Assembly: GCA_029204225.1 (NCBI GenBank)
Contig: CM055095.1
Location: 59,170,865-59,234,864, forward strand
From: Diphasiastrum complanatum
Lineage: Eukaryota > Streptophyta > Lycopodiopsida > Lycopodiales > Lycopodiaceae
Length of the DNA stretch: 64,000 nt
Direction: 5' to 3'
Shown piece after piece: positions 1 to 13,662 of the stretch (position 1 is its first letter; each line of letters starts with the position of its first letter). The translations under genes and the position numbers were made by a program. Under the pieces are notes generated by a model. It searched no databases. It saw only the letters and a program-made list of their open reading frames with translations, and was not told where the DNA came from.

Positions 1-128
1 AAGCCTTAACTACTTTATTGTCCAGTCATGTCACCCTGCCCTTAGGTGATGTTTTGAAGAATTCCAAACCCCTACGCCAAGCCTTAACCGTCTGGGTAGG
101 AGATAAAAATACACCTACATGACCCTCC

Positions 129-590
129 ATGAATGGAGAGAGTGATGATGACCAATTCGTAATGGCCATTGGTGCTACTTGGGAAAATGAGAAAAGTAAT
201 GTTACCCTACCTGTTCAACACAAGAACTTCCCTTCAATAGCTGCTGTTATTGACGGTGGTTCAGGTGTAAACATCATGTCATTACACATATATCGAGAGT
301 GGGGGATGAGTGTCTTAAAGCTCGCAAGTTTTTCTATAAAACTTGCTAATCAGAGCTATGTCAAACCCATGGGAATTGTCAAAAATGTACATGTGAAGGT
401 CGCTGATCTTCGCTTTGTCATTAACTTCACAGTCTTAGATCTTCCGAAAATAATATCTCTTACCGACTTCTAATAGGAAGACCCTGGCTAAAGTTAGCCA
501 AAGTACGCCATGACTGGGGTACAGATCATATCACATTAGAGAATCGGGATCAAGCCGTGAGAGTCGATCCAAATACCTAGACCATTAAGC
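129..590 (+). pseudogene. Retropepsin domain of Tat-like gypsy pol (broken)
   Basis: This is an aspartic protease domain that would cleave the gypsy polyprotein. The frame from 129 has the active-site motif VIDGGSGVN about 40 residues in, preceded by an ATWENE segment and followed by a hydrophobic flap-like stretch. At about 471 the frame stops, and the family's GRPWLKLAKV segment continues in another frame from 473, so there is a frameshift there. A stop interrupts the continuation near 580. The same block order (ATWE, IDGGS, DLP, LLGRP) recurs at 27240-27620, so the two are homologous. The visible start codon need not be real, because this is an internal polyprotein domain. Confidence 0.7.
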
Positions 591-1560
591 TTGTGAGTCC
601 GTTAGAAGAAACGACTTCGTCCGCTACCGATCACACGATCGATCGAAATCTGAAGAAGCGCTACAAGCCATTGGAAATCCATCAAGATTTTGATACTGAT
701 ATCATTAATTGGATTGATGCTCTAGCTACAGTTGATTGTATGAGCTCCATAAAAGGATCCATCTCCCTACTCTGAGAAGCCAATCAAGAGTCAAAACCTG
801 CAAACCCAAAGCTTGTCACCCTTGATGATGAGATCGAAATCGGGATGAACATGATCAAACTATCATGGCTTCCATTAGAACCACCCCCAAAACATTGTGA
901 AGAAGAACTTCTTCCTTGGCGCTCAGTAATCACCTTGGAAGATGATGTGGGATATTCTGACAAACAAGCGTTATCTTACTTCGATCCCCAACATTATGGA
1001 GAAAGATGACTACCAGAAGACGTCCCTAAAATCCCATCCCTGGCTAAGGTTCTAAAGAGCCTTGCCCCACAAGTGTGTATCAATACCGGGTCAAGATAAG
1101 CCAATGGGACAATCCAGTAGATGAAGCCATAACCAGTGTGGACACCACATTGTGGGACCCCCTTGAGAAGATAGTTTCTCCCTCAAACCCTCCTATTTGC
1201 TCGTGCTCTGTCAATATGGTGGTAGTGAAGAAACCAACTTCCAAAAATACCTGCTAATCTGAAGGGAAAAGCTGAGATGGGTTGTGATCGTCGGCAATTC
1301 ATGAATACCAAAATTCAACTAATAGATGTTGCATCTAAGGTATTGAATATGCATGATGTACAAGCATACTTTTGAGACTATACCTTGGATGATGTGATCG
1401 TTGCTATGCCCCAAGCCCAGCGGAACCCAACTCAAATGATGCACTTGAAAATTCTTGTTCGTCTGAGGGTCCTGCGAAAGTCCAACCTCTAGATCTAGCC
1501 GATCCTGGAGAAGGTGAGAAGATAGTCTATGTAGGTGAACAAGTTACTACTGAAGAACTA

Positions 1561-1990
1561 TCCGATCTAAGAGACCTCCTACAAGAATACCACGATTGTT
1601 TTGCATGGTCCTACAAGGATCTGAAGGGAATACCACCTGAGTAGTGCAACACACCATTCCGTTAGTCGATGGTGTCGAACCGAAAGTGAGTCGACCTTAT
1701 CACTGCAACCCCCATTACTCCAAACTGATTCAACAAGAGTTGGAAAAGTTACTAGAAGCTGGATTCATATATGAGATTGAGCATACTGACTAGGTATCCC
1801 CAATTGTGATTGTGCCTAAACAGAACCAGAAACTACCCATTTGTGTAGACCTCAAGAAACTTAACGCTTACAAAGAAGAACCACTTTTCCTTGCCTTTTA
1901 CCAAAGGAGTGCTCGAACGAATAGCAGGAGAAGAGGCCTATAGATTCCTTGACGGATTCAGTGGGTATAACCCTGTGATGTTTGCCAAAG
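1561..1990 (+). pseudogene. Reverse transcriptase N-terminal part of Tat-like gypsy (broken)
   Basis: The sequence reads as the start of a gypsy RT: DLRDLLQEYHDCFAWSYKDL, then an RPYHCNPHYSKLIQQEL block, then SPIVIVPKQNQKLPICVDL and FLDGFSGYNPV. These are the fingers and palm-entry motifs of plant Tat-type RTs. At least three frame changes are needed to follow them, plus a stop near 1640 and another where a tryptophan or leucine is normal near 1792. The YxDD catalytic box is missing because the sequence jumps to integrase at about 2030. Confidence 0.6.
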
Positions 1991-2092
1991 AGCCACAAAA
2001 TCGAGAAAATATGGGTTTATGCTTTTAAAGCCTATCATAGTAGAAAATCCTTTCGAAATATGGGGCATAGATTATGTTGGTCCCATCCACCT

Positions 2093-2237
2093 TGTTAGAA
2101 ATCCATAAATCATAATATGGATGGACAGACTAGGATTCGAACCCAGGACCTCCCTCATACCGGATGGGATGCTCTACCACTGAGCTATCCGCCCTGTTTG
2201 ATAGTTCTCTCTAGAGTGTGGATTGATATTTCCAACA
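2093..2237 (-). repeat. TRIM 3' LTR
   Basis: This is the left 145-bp LTR of the TRIM, the 3' LTR in minus-strand orientation. On the minus strand it starts TGTTGGAAATATC and ends TTTCTAACA. About half of its length is the tRNA-like unit at 2123-2194. Confidence 0.85.
2123..2194 (-). tRNA. tRNA-like sequence in TRIM LTR (copy 1)
   Basis: The minus strand folds as a 72-nt tRNA. The 7-bp acceptor stem is GGGCGGA with TCTGTCC (wobble pairs allowed), the D arm is GCTC-AGTGGTA-GAGC, and the T arm is CTGGG-TTCGAAT-CCTAG with the canonical AGGTC variable region before it. The A box TAGCTCAGTGG and B box GGTTCGAATCC both fit the Pol III consensus. The anticodon arm is odd: it is 18 nt instead of 17 and pairs only with a bulge, and the loop reads CCGGT. 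The isotype is therefore uncertain, and a functional tRNA is unlikely even though Pol III transcription is plausible. The D arm most resembles plant tRNA-Cys. Confidence 0.6.
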
Positions 2238-2340
2238 CCCCCCCTCAAGCCACACTTGGTTGGGGTCCTAGCTATCACCTGCCCCACAACTTGGGCCATC
2301 TAACCATGGATTTGACACCATGAACTGTTAGGTCTAGCTT

Positions 2341-2353
2341 GGCTCTGATACCA
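2341..2353 (-). other. Primer-binding site of TRIM (initiator-Met tRNA)
   Basis: The minus strand reads TGGTATCAGAGCC directly after the 5' LTR end at 2354, which is the usual plant LTR-element primer site complementary to the 3' end of initiator tRNA-Met. Confidence 0.85.
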
Positions 2354-2498
2354 TGTTAGAAATCCATAAATCATAATATGGATGGACAGACTAGGATTCG
2401 AACCCAGGACCTCCCTCATACCAGATGGGATGCTCTACCACTGAGCTATCCGCCCTAATTGATAGTTCTCTCTATAGTGTGGATTGATATTTCCAACA
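2354..2498 (-). repeat. TRIM 5' LTR
   Basis: This is the right 145-bp LTR. The initiator-Met primer-binding site follows it immediately on the minus strand. It differs from the other LTR at the anticodon-loop base, at two adjacent bases beside the tRNA-like unit and at one base in the TCTCTAKAGTG stretch. Confidence 0.85.
2384..2455 (-). tRNA. tRNA-like sequence in TRIM LTR (copy 2)
   Basis: This is the same 72-nt cloverleaf as at 2123-2194, with identical A and B boxes. The anticodon loop reads CTGGT here, a single C-to-T difference from copy 1. The anticodon arm again has one extra base. Confidence 0.6.
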
Positions 2499-2513
2499 CC
2501 CCCCCTCAAGCCA

Positions 2514-2525
2514 TGGTATCAGAGC
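2514..2525 (+). other. Plus-strand primer-binding site
   Basis: TGGTATCAGAGC on the plus strand marks the start of a retroelement internal region running rightward. It lies directly against the polypurine-like CCCCCCTCAAGCCA that follows the TRIM LTR, so no LTR of its own is present. It may be the leader of a copia-type element whose 5' LTR was lost or replaced by the TRIM. Confidence 0.6.
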
Positions 2526-3760
2526 TAAGTAAGAGAGTGATCAATTGAATCATAAAACTTGCAAAGATCATTGACAAAATTTGTTTTTGCCCAATACTAT
2601 TGAGGGCGAGTTCATCTAGAGTGATAGCTTGTTTCTATTTGGATCAAATCGACTTGGAGGCTGTGTATGTACTTTTCACACGTGTGAAACCATATAGCAA
2701 CTTTCATTTCAAGTTACTTAGTGTTTTTTTGGTCCTATAATCTCAATTCTAGCTCATTTTTAGTGCTTTTTGAAGCATAGTATTGATCTAGATTCAATCT
2801 AGCTAATGCCTATGACCAAATAGAGTTTTGGATCATTGAAGCATTTCTTTTTGGAGTTTAAGATCAGATCTAAGAGGCTGATTTTTTTAGATCCTTAGTT
2901 GAAGTGAAACCTCTAAGAAAAGTGTAAAGAAATTTTTTTTTGTGAGAGTGAAAGCTAGGAATTTTTGTCAAGATCTTTTTGTATCATTCAAGCTTGTGTG
3001 CTAGTTTGATAGAGACAAGGCTATAGGCAATCTCGTGAGCTTTAGGCTCAACATGTGCACTATAGGAGCACCTCCAGGGAGAACCATTTTTACAGATTAG
3101 ATCAAGTAGACAATGAGATTGGATCTAGATTTTCAATCAGAACTATCTCAAATCAGATCTGCTAGATTGTTCCACTTTGACGAGAATCAGATTCCTATAC
3201 CGTGAACAAGATTTCTAAGATCAATCATTTGACACTTCTCAAAATGAAACTTAAAATCAAAACCAGACTGAATCAGATTTGACCCAAAATTTGACAGAGA
3301 CTTGATCTGAAAAATCAAAACCTAAAAATAGTATTGGCGAAGGTTCCTTAGACGAAGGTTAACTCGACAAAGGTTCAACAGTGTTATTTTTGGTTAAAAA
3401 ATTCTCTGATCAGGCTTTTCTGACAAATTCTAGAGAAATAACCTTCGCCGAACTGTCAGACTGAGAATCTAACATAGATAAAGCTAGGGTAGAACTGGCG
3501 AAGGTTCCTGACACATAAAAGCACAAACTTTGTAGTTTGGCGAGGGTAAAAATAGAGATTTTCTATGGTCCAGATAGAATGAATGTTCGCAGAATTCAAA
3601 AATAATAAATTATTACAAATAATCTGAAAACTCGGCAAAGGTTTTGGCGAAGAATCAAGAGTAATACTGGTATTTTTATACAAAAGAGACTTTTTTGACA
3701 AAATTATAACAATATGACAACTGATCCTCTGAGAAGCCTTCTATTTCTGATATTATTCTT
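2526..3760 (+). other. Retroelement leader-like region without open frames; CGAAGGTT cluster
   Basis: This follows the primer-binding site at 2514 and has no open frame of note. It contains the perfect palindrome TTCACACGTGTGAA at 2675-2688. Between about 3335 and 3655 it has seven close variants of GGCGAAGGTT on one strand or the other. It is probably the 5' untranslated leader of a decayed LTR element. Confidence 0.4.
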
Positions 3761-7236
<3,476 letters not shown>

Positions 7237-8751
7237 CTAGTGCTTGGGCTCGTATAGTGTTGTCATCCTTGAGAGGCCCGAACACATGGGAGCTATGGGG
7301 CAACCATTGGTCCTTACGTTTGAGACTAGGATAGGGGTGTTCGAATCGAAAAACAAGGGACCCAAGGAGCAATCCCAATGGAATTTGAGAGCACTAAGGA
7401 AAGCAAGCTCCTTGCAGTTGAGCGCCGCTTGTCGCACCATGGAATCAACCGATTGGTGGTGCCTGTGATGAAACTGCTCCAAGGTGTACTGGAAATTTGC
7501 TTGGTTTTTCCAAGTCCTGGAGTTTGGAATGATGGGCCAGTTTGGTGGTGCACTTGCATCCTCCTATTTTTTGGGCCACGTTGCTCGCCTGCGGATGGGT
7601 AGATAGCGGGGATTCACGCGCAAATACTTGGGAATCCAAAAATATTTGTCTAGGACCTTTTTGTCATCCTGAAGAGGACGTTGCGCCATATGGGTTGAGG
7701 TGCCAACTGCTTAATGATCAGTTCTTCCATGGCTTTGATTTCAGTTGCGGAGCATGGCAACACATATTCCCCTCACATCTCGTCTTCTGGATAAGTGGCC
7801 TTGTACTTTTGGATGGATTCTTCAAGCGACTGTGGTTTCTTAAAGATAGGTCTGGCTCTAGGTGGGGCTATGTCGTGGCTTGGCCTTCGTGTGCGTGAAT
7901 CACCAAGGGACAGAAGGTCCGATGTGGCGACAGCCGCAGATGGGTCTCCCTCGAGAATGTCGTCAATGGAAAAGGACGCATCAAATTTAACATTGGCTAG
8001 GTTGGAGGCTTGTGCGCTGGTTGATGAGGTGCTTTGAGGTGTGGCAGGAAGTTCTCTGGTTGCAAGCAAAGCATCAAGCTGTTTTTCTAGCTCCGCGTTC
8101 TATTTCTCCAACCCAGTAATCACTTCAATGAATGGTTGGGTATATTCAGACCATTGAGCTTCAAAATTTTGCAACGTCTTATGATAGGTCTGAAGTTTAG
8201 CCAAGAGCTCATTGTATTTTTCTGTGGGGACCAAAGAGAAATTTGGTTGAGGTGGAACTGAAAGATAGAAATCAATCGTTTGTTTTGGCCGTCGTTTCCA
8301 GGTTTTGATGACCGCTTCTTTTCCAAGAGTTATATTGATTTGGCGTGAGGTTCGCTATTTTTCTGCCTGGAGTTGGGCGTCATGGTGTTTGTGCTTGTTG
8401 CAATGTTGAGGCTAGCTGTTGGTAAGATTGGATGCTAGAACGCATTGCATCCATTTCGTGTTGCATCATGGCCATCTGCTTCTTTGCGTGATCCGCTTCT
8501 TGTTGCAATTGTTGGTTGTGGAGCGCAAGGTCCTGTTTAGCTTTCATTGCTGACTCCGCTCGACAATGGTGGTGGAGTCGATCTTGCAACAACCAGTTGA
8601 TATCCTTGAGTAGACCGTGTGTATGAGAAAGTGCACTTGTCGTTGGGACATCAACCTCCTCTGTTGGCTTGCCAAAATCTGGGATCGTGTGGATGTCTCT
8701 AGATGGGGCTGCCTGAGCTTCTACGTTTTGAGACAGATCTTTATCGTACAC
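7237..8751 (-). pseudogene. Gag-like minus-strand coding remnant, frameshifted
   Basis: Several minus-strand frames follow each other. 8751-8380 encodes a 123-residue segment ending in a glutamine- and methionine-rich coiled coil (HNQQLQQEADHAKKQMAMMQ). 8069-7773 encodes a Ser/Thr-rich then basic segment, and two overlapping frames cover 7559-7237. Length, order and composition suit the gag N-terminal half of a Ty3/gypsy element, but I see no zinc knuckle and cannot name the family. On the minus strand it lies downstream of the integrase at 10093-10930, so it probably belongs to a different copy. A host coiled-coil pseudogene is an alternative. Confidence 0.35.
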
Positions 8752-10092
8752 ATCAGGGGGGGGTTGGCTCCATCAAGGTATCCTGTATAGGTATGCGTGG
8801 GCAACCCTTCTCCTCAATCAAAAATGATAATTTCCCCCCCTTGAGTCTAGAGCTCCTTTGGCGGTATCTGCTACCACGGTATCTTTAGGCCAATCTTCCG
8901 AAATATCAAGTTCAAAAGTGAAAAAGAGCAATAAAAGTTACTTAATCTAGCAGGTGAGCTTTGAGAATGAATGGATGGCCTTTGTGACTGCTGGATTTTG
9001 CTTTGGGAATGCTGGAAAATTTCCAGAAACTTTTGGCAGCATGTCTGTAGCAAGTGTGAGTTTTGAATGGATCCCACCTCCTTATCTAGACACCCCTCCC
9101 CCCCTCCAAATTTGGGGAACCAAGATGTTAGATATCAAATAAACTAAAAAGGACATTCTAAGATCAATGGTGACATAGGCGAATGAAGATCAGATCATTC
9201 ACACATGTGGGGATCCAAAACAGTACTAAAAATGGCCAAAAAAGTTAGTTCAGTTAAAAAAATCACTAAATCTCTATTTTTGGCAGTTTGGCTGGGATCT
9301 TGGCTCGCCGGTTTGACACTAGTTTAGCATCAAAAAATGTGCAAAATATCAAAGGGGCGAACCAAGATGTCATTTTTACACATGTGGGGAGCCTGTTTAG
9401 TGATTTTTGAAGAATGGGTTCCCAACAAAAACTGGTTGGGAGTCTTGGTTTGCTTGACTTGTTGTTGATAGAGCATAATATGAGGAGTCTACTATGAAGA
9501 GGCCAAGTCAACATCTCAAAAAGACAAGCCTATAGGTGGGTTTAAGTGATTTTTACTATTTTTGGCCTACAAGGCTGAGATCTAGGGTTCATGGGTCCCT
9601 TGACTCAATTTACACTTATCAAGATGTGTTCTAGCCATGGTCATATAGGAGAACCAAGACAATGAAAATTGGGAGAGATATTGAGGTTTTTGTCTCCGCT
9701 AGTGACTTGTGCTGTTCTACTTGGCTGAATAGTGAAGGGTTTGGAATTGTTCAAATCATTGGCAAATGGTATTTCCTTCACTGGCATTGATTTTGGCACT
9801 AAGTTCAAAGTTCTATGATGAATATAGCACTTCTTTTTTTTTTACCCTTGTTGATTCACTTTGTTGCACAGTACTATATTTGGTGGCCTTCAACGTCCTT
9901 ACCTGTAACTTGTACTAACTCCATGAACCATGTAGATTGTTTTTCCATCTCTAGAGATACTCTACTCTCTACACATAACAACACTCCCTGTACATTGTAT
10001 CACAAAAAGACAGACAAATAGAAGAACCGTTCATAAACAACTAGGAAAATGCAAAGAAATGCAAAAAATAATCATACAAAAAATGATGAAGT
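8752..10092. other. Non-coding; probable gypsy 3' region
   Basis: No open frame is convincing. Since it lies just beyond the integrase stop at 10093-10095 on the minus strand, it probably includes the 3' untranslated region and possibly LTR of that gypsy copy, but I cannot mark LTR ends. It has two ACACATGTGGGG motifs at about 9200 and 9379. Confidence 0.35.
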
Positions 10093-10930
10093 TTATACAG
10101 TGGGAGGTAAATGGTAATAGCGCCTTAGCCGACTACCATTTACCAAGGTGGGTAAAAGGTCACCCTCCAGTGTGGTCAATTGAACTGCGCCATTCTCGAA
10201 TATTTTCATTACTTGATAGGGTCCGAGGCAGGAAAATTTCAATTTGCCTTTCGTGACTTTGCTCTAATACATCAACGCTAGGTCACCTTTGTGTAAGTCC
10301 TTTTGTTTCAGGACATGGTCATGCCAAGCTTTGCGGCATTTATTTTTAGTGTGCAATGCATGCAAGGCAATGGCTCGGGTTTCGCATAAATTCATCAGTA
10401 AGTCTAATCGACGTTGGGTAGACTTACTTGTGTCTAATCGTTCCATCATGACCACTCTTAGGCTAGGGACAATGAACTTAGCAGACATTACAGCCTCGAG
10501 TCCATAGACTAGTTGAAATGGGGTATGGCCAATGGCAAGCTTATAGGTTGTTCGAAACGCCCATAAAGCTACTTGGAGTTTATGTTCCCAATCGGACCTA
10601 CTAGGTTCCACGATCTTTCTGATAATATTGCACAAAATCTTGTTGAAAGATTCGGCCTGTCCATTACATCGGGGATAATAAGGCGTACTCTTGCGATGAA
10701 CCACAAGGAATTCAGCTAGGAGTACTCGTACTGTTTCATTCAGGAAGTGAGTTCCGTGATCACTTACAAGTTCTAAAGGGCATCCATAGCGCTGATGATG
10801 TTCTCATAGAGAAACTTAGCTGCGCTGGCTGCATTGGCTACTCTAACGGCCTACGCTTCTACCCACTTCGTAAAATAATCTGTCACCACTATAATATATC
10901 GAGCTTGACTTCCTCTAGCGGCTGGATTGA
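10093..10930 (-). pseudogene. Integrase of Tat-like Ty3/gypsy element (broken)
   Basis: On the minus strand the integrase core starts with GPIN, then ARYIIVVTDYFTKWVEA and LVSDHGTHF, where the two core aspartates sit. The frame at 10704-10264 continues with YYPRCNGQAESFNKIL, the core glutamate region, then a WAFRT block and LVYGLEAV. The C-terminal CLGPYQVMKIFENGAVQL and VNGSRLRRYY lie in the same frame down to a natural stop at 10093-10095. An in-frame TAG at 10264-10266 splits it, and the part above 10704 needs frame changes. The start of the domain is cut by the copia LTR at 10928. There is no chromodomain, which agrees with a Tat-like rather than a chromoviral origin. Confidence 0.8.
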
Positions 10931-11787
10931 TAAAATTTTAGTTTTTAGGACAATAATGATTGTACATAACAATCATAGAGAGTTATTAGTTGCTTAATCA
11001 ATGGATCTATCAAGTTCTACACATTAAATCTTGATCTAGATTCACTACACTTAGATTTAAGCAAGAGCAATGGATCAACACATCATAAATTAGTGAGAGC
11101 GGCCTCACACGTGTGGAATACTGTCCACAATACGGCCTGCACCTAAAACAACAAGTACTTTAGTTCTTGATAGCAATCATTCATAGAAATCACAATTCTA
11201 ATGACTAGAAATCTCACAAAAGTGTAGAATGCAAAAGTCTCATCGGTCTCATTAGCAAAATGATGATACTTTTATGGATCAAGTACATCCATGAGCTGGT
11301 ACAGTCCAGCAAGTCATCACACATGTGAAGAGTGCCACATCACTCAGATCTATCCATTTGATCCATTCTTGATCCTTATCCAAAGTTGACCTTCTAGAAT
11401 ATGGCCAAAATCCAAAGAGCTAGTCTCCTAGAATATAGGAATATTCCCTACAAAATAGGATATAAGGAAAATGGTCAACTCTTATCTTCTAGAACTCTAT
11501 ACACACATGTGAACATCCACTTGCCATGTGGGAGCATTTACTCATGCACATGCAAGGAAAAGCTAATTTCTAGGTGACTAGTCAGCTTGACCAAAAACTA
11601 GTCATATCATGTTCACACTAACTAGATTGATACAAAATCAAATTATATATATATAAGTATTAAAAGTACTTTCTTTCACATGTGTGAACATGATCCACAC
11701 GTGTGAAATCAGATCATCAACATTGTTCTAATGATTGATCTTTATTTACAATAAACTATGTCAAGTGAGAAGTGACAATTTTCGACA
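10928..11787 (-). repeat. Ty1/copia 3' LTR (minus-strand element)
   Basis: On the minus strand, polypurine-rich AGAAGTGAGGAGGAG (11802-11788) is followed by TGTCGAAAATTG, the LTR start at 11787. The left end, TGATAAAATT at 10928, is placed where gypsy integrase homology resumes and is less sure. The LTR holds at least five near-palindromes of the ACACGTGT or ACACATGT type, including TTCACATGTGTGAA at 11675-11688. A TATA-like run is near 11646. Confidence 0.65.
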
Positions 11788-13184
11788 CTCCTCCTCACTT
11801 CTAAGTTGGCAAATCTAATGTACATCTATCTACAATTCCAAGAGCATATCTTAACTTGAAAAATGGATCTTTGGACACTGGCTTTGTTAAGATATCAGCT
11901 ATGCATTCGGAAGATGGTACATGAAGTAGTTGCACCTCCTTGGATTGTATCTTCTCCAGTGGTGAGCTATCTTAATATGCTTTGTTCTAGCATGGAAGAT
12001 AGGATTCGAAGCAATTTGTTGAGAAGCTTGATTGTCACAAAATATGTAAGGGATCTCCTCGACCTCTAGCACATGTAGCTCCATCAAGAGTCTTCTTAGC
12101 CACAGGAGCTCTTTGGTTGTTGAAGTAAATGCCTTGTACTCGGCTTCACAAGAAGATAGTGAGATAGTATCTTGCTTTTTGGAAAGCCAAGATATTACTC
12201 CTCCACAAAGAAATGCTACAAATGCACTAATGGACTTTCTATCCATCTTGTCACCTGCAAAATCTAAATCCGAGTAGGCTCTCAAGTGCAAATTAGATCC
12301 TTCATAAAGTATGCCAAAAAATCTAGTACTAGAAACATATCTAAGTACTCTCTTGGCACTTTTCCAACGATGAACTAAAGGAGCTTGCATACTTTGACTC
12401 AACTTGCTTACACAAAAACTTAAGTCAGGTCTAGTGATGGTTAAATAGATTAGAGAGCCTATAAGCTTCCTAAAGAGGGTAATGTCCTCAAAGGATGCTT
12501 CATCACCTTCATTAGTTGCTTTCACAACATGCTCCATAGGGGTGTCAATCCCCTTAAAATCTTTCATACCAAACCTTTCAAGAATGGAAGTAGCATCTTA
12601 CTTAGATTGACTTATGAAAGTACAATTGCTACTTCTAGACACTTCTATCCCAAGTATAAACTTTAGGAAGCCTAGATATACCATCTTGAACTCACTAGAT
12701 AAATCAACTTTTACTTTGCTTATGCCTTCATCATCATTTCCTGTCATAATGATGTCATCAACATAAAGCACCAAAATGATGATCTTTCCTTCATTACATT
12801 TGAAATATAAAGAAGGTTCATAAGCACTTAGTACAAAGCCAAGGGAATAGAGAAAATCATGCAACCTAGAGTACCAAGCTCTAGGTGCTTGCTTCAAGTC
12901 ATATAGGCTCTTCCTTAAGTAGCACACTTTTTCCTACTCACCAACTTTGATGAAGCCCTCGGATTGCATCATGTAGATTTCCTCTTCTAAGAAGCCATTC
13001 AAGAAAGCATTTGTCACATCCATTTGGTAGAGATCCCACTTGAACAATGTAGCAATGCAAATGATTAATCTAATAGTTACAGGCTTAGCTATAGGTGCAA
13101 ATGTTTCTTCATAATCCAATCCTTTTATTTGAAGAAATTCCTTAGCAACAAGAATAGCCTTGTACTTACTAATAGATCCATCTT
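11788..13184 (-). pseudogene. Ty1/copia pol: reverse transcriptase and RNase H (5' half elsewhere)
   Basis: Minus-strand copia pol. RT begins with YKARLVAKEF and LDYEETFAPIAK (about 13160-13070) and runs through LYQMDVTNAFLNGFLEEEIY, SLYDLKQAPRAWY and the catalytic LYVDDIIM box near 12750. RNase H follows, with RPDLSFCVSKLSQ, GYSDLDFAG-like and SSCEAEY blocks down to TKHIKIAHHW near 11965. In-frame stops (near 12598 and 12930) and a frameshift at the C-terminus make it non-functional. The N-terminal RT and the integrase-RT linker are at 18913-19278, because a 5.7-kb element is inserted at 13185. Confidence 0.88.
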
Positions 13185-13189
13185 GATTG

Positions 13190-13662
13190 AGTTGAAATTC
13201 TGTTAGGATCTAGTGCAGTATGCAGATCACATCACACAATCACCATAGTCACTCCTCACAAGCTCTCAAAGATGGCACAACAAAAGTTAAGTCTATTATG
13301 AATAAACACTGTACATATAGCAAAGCCCCAAAGTCCATGGGCTCAACAAGTGTCACTAAACTGGCCTACCACCTGCCAAACTAGAGTTAGGCCCAATATG
13401 GCCACATATACTGACAAACCCAGGACATGCCCCTGAGTATAGCATAATGAACTCAAAATCACAGTACAGGCTAATTTCTTCTTACGTGTGGCTACCCGAC
13501 TAACCCAAGTAGTCGTCTACGGGATCAATGCCCGATCAATATATCCTAACGGGTCACATCTCGATCACAACCATATACAGTAAACCAAATAAACTGTACA
13601 CTGATTACATCATCACATTTAGAGCTTATACTAATGAATCAAACCAAAACTGATTTCTAACT
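13190..13662 (-). repeat. LARD 3' LTR
   Basis: The left LTR of 473 bp begins AGTTGAAATTCTG and ends TTTCTAACT on the plus strand. Polypurine-complement CTCTCCCTTAAGCTCA follows at once at 13663. Confidence 0.85.

Larger units (their letters stand above)
1..2092 (+). mobile_element. Decayed Tat-like Ty3/gypsy retrotransposon, internal fragment
   Basis: On the plus strand the pieces read in the order protease, reverse transcriptase, integrase, as in Ty3/gypsy elements. The protease core is at 129-590, an RT start with the FAWSYKDLKGI signature is at about 1561, and an integrase-core start (EIWGIDYVGP) is at 2054-2086. That RT start resembles the Tat/Ogre side of plant gypsy elements rather than chromoviruses. 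The fragment runs off the left edge, has no LTR in view and is cut at 2092 by the TRIM element. Most of RT, RNase H and the integrase zinc finger are deleted between about 1985 and 2030, and stops and frameshifts are common, so it is dead. Confidence 0.75.
2093..2498 (-). mobile_element. TRIM element with tRNA-like sequence inside its LTRs
   Basis: Two direct repeats of 145 bp (2093-2237 and 2354-2498), each beginning TGTT and ending CA on the plus strand, flank a 116-bp internal region. Read on the minus strand, the right repeat is the 5' LTR and is followed directly by TGGTATCAGAGCC (2353-2341), the initiator-Met primer-binding site. The left repeat is preceded by a polypurine tract, GGCTTGAGGGGGG (2252-2238). 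With 406 bp in total and no coding capacity, this is a terminal-repeat retrotransposon in miniature. The LTRs differ at about 4 of 145 sites. No 5-bp target duplication is visible, and polypurine-type sequence also follows the right LTR, so this may be part of a tandem or recombinant copy. Confidence 0.88.

Noticed and set aside
2123-2194. Ordinary nuclear or organellar tRNA gene
   Set aside because: Two near-identical copies sit at the same place in direct 145-bp repeats next to a primer site and polypurine tract, and the anticodon arm is malformed.
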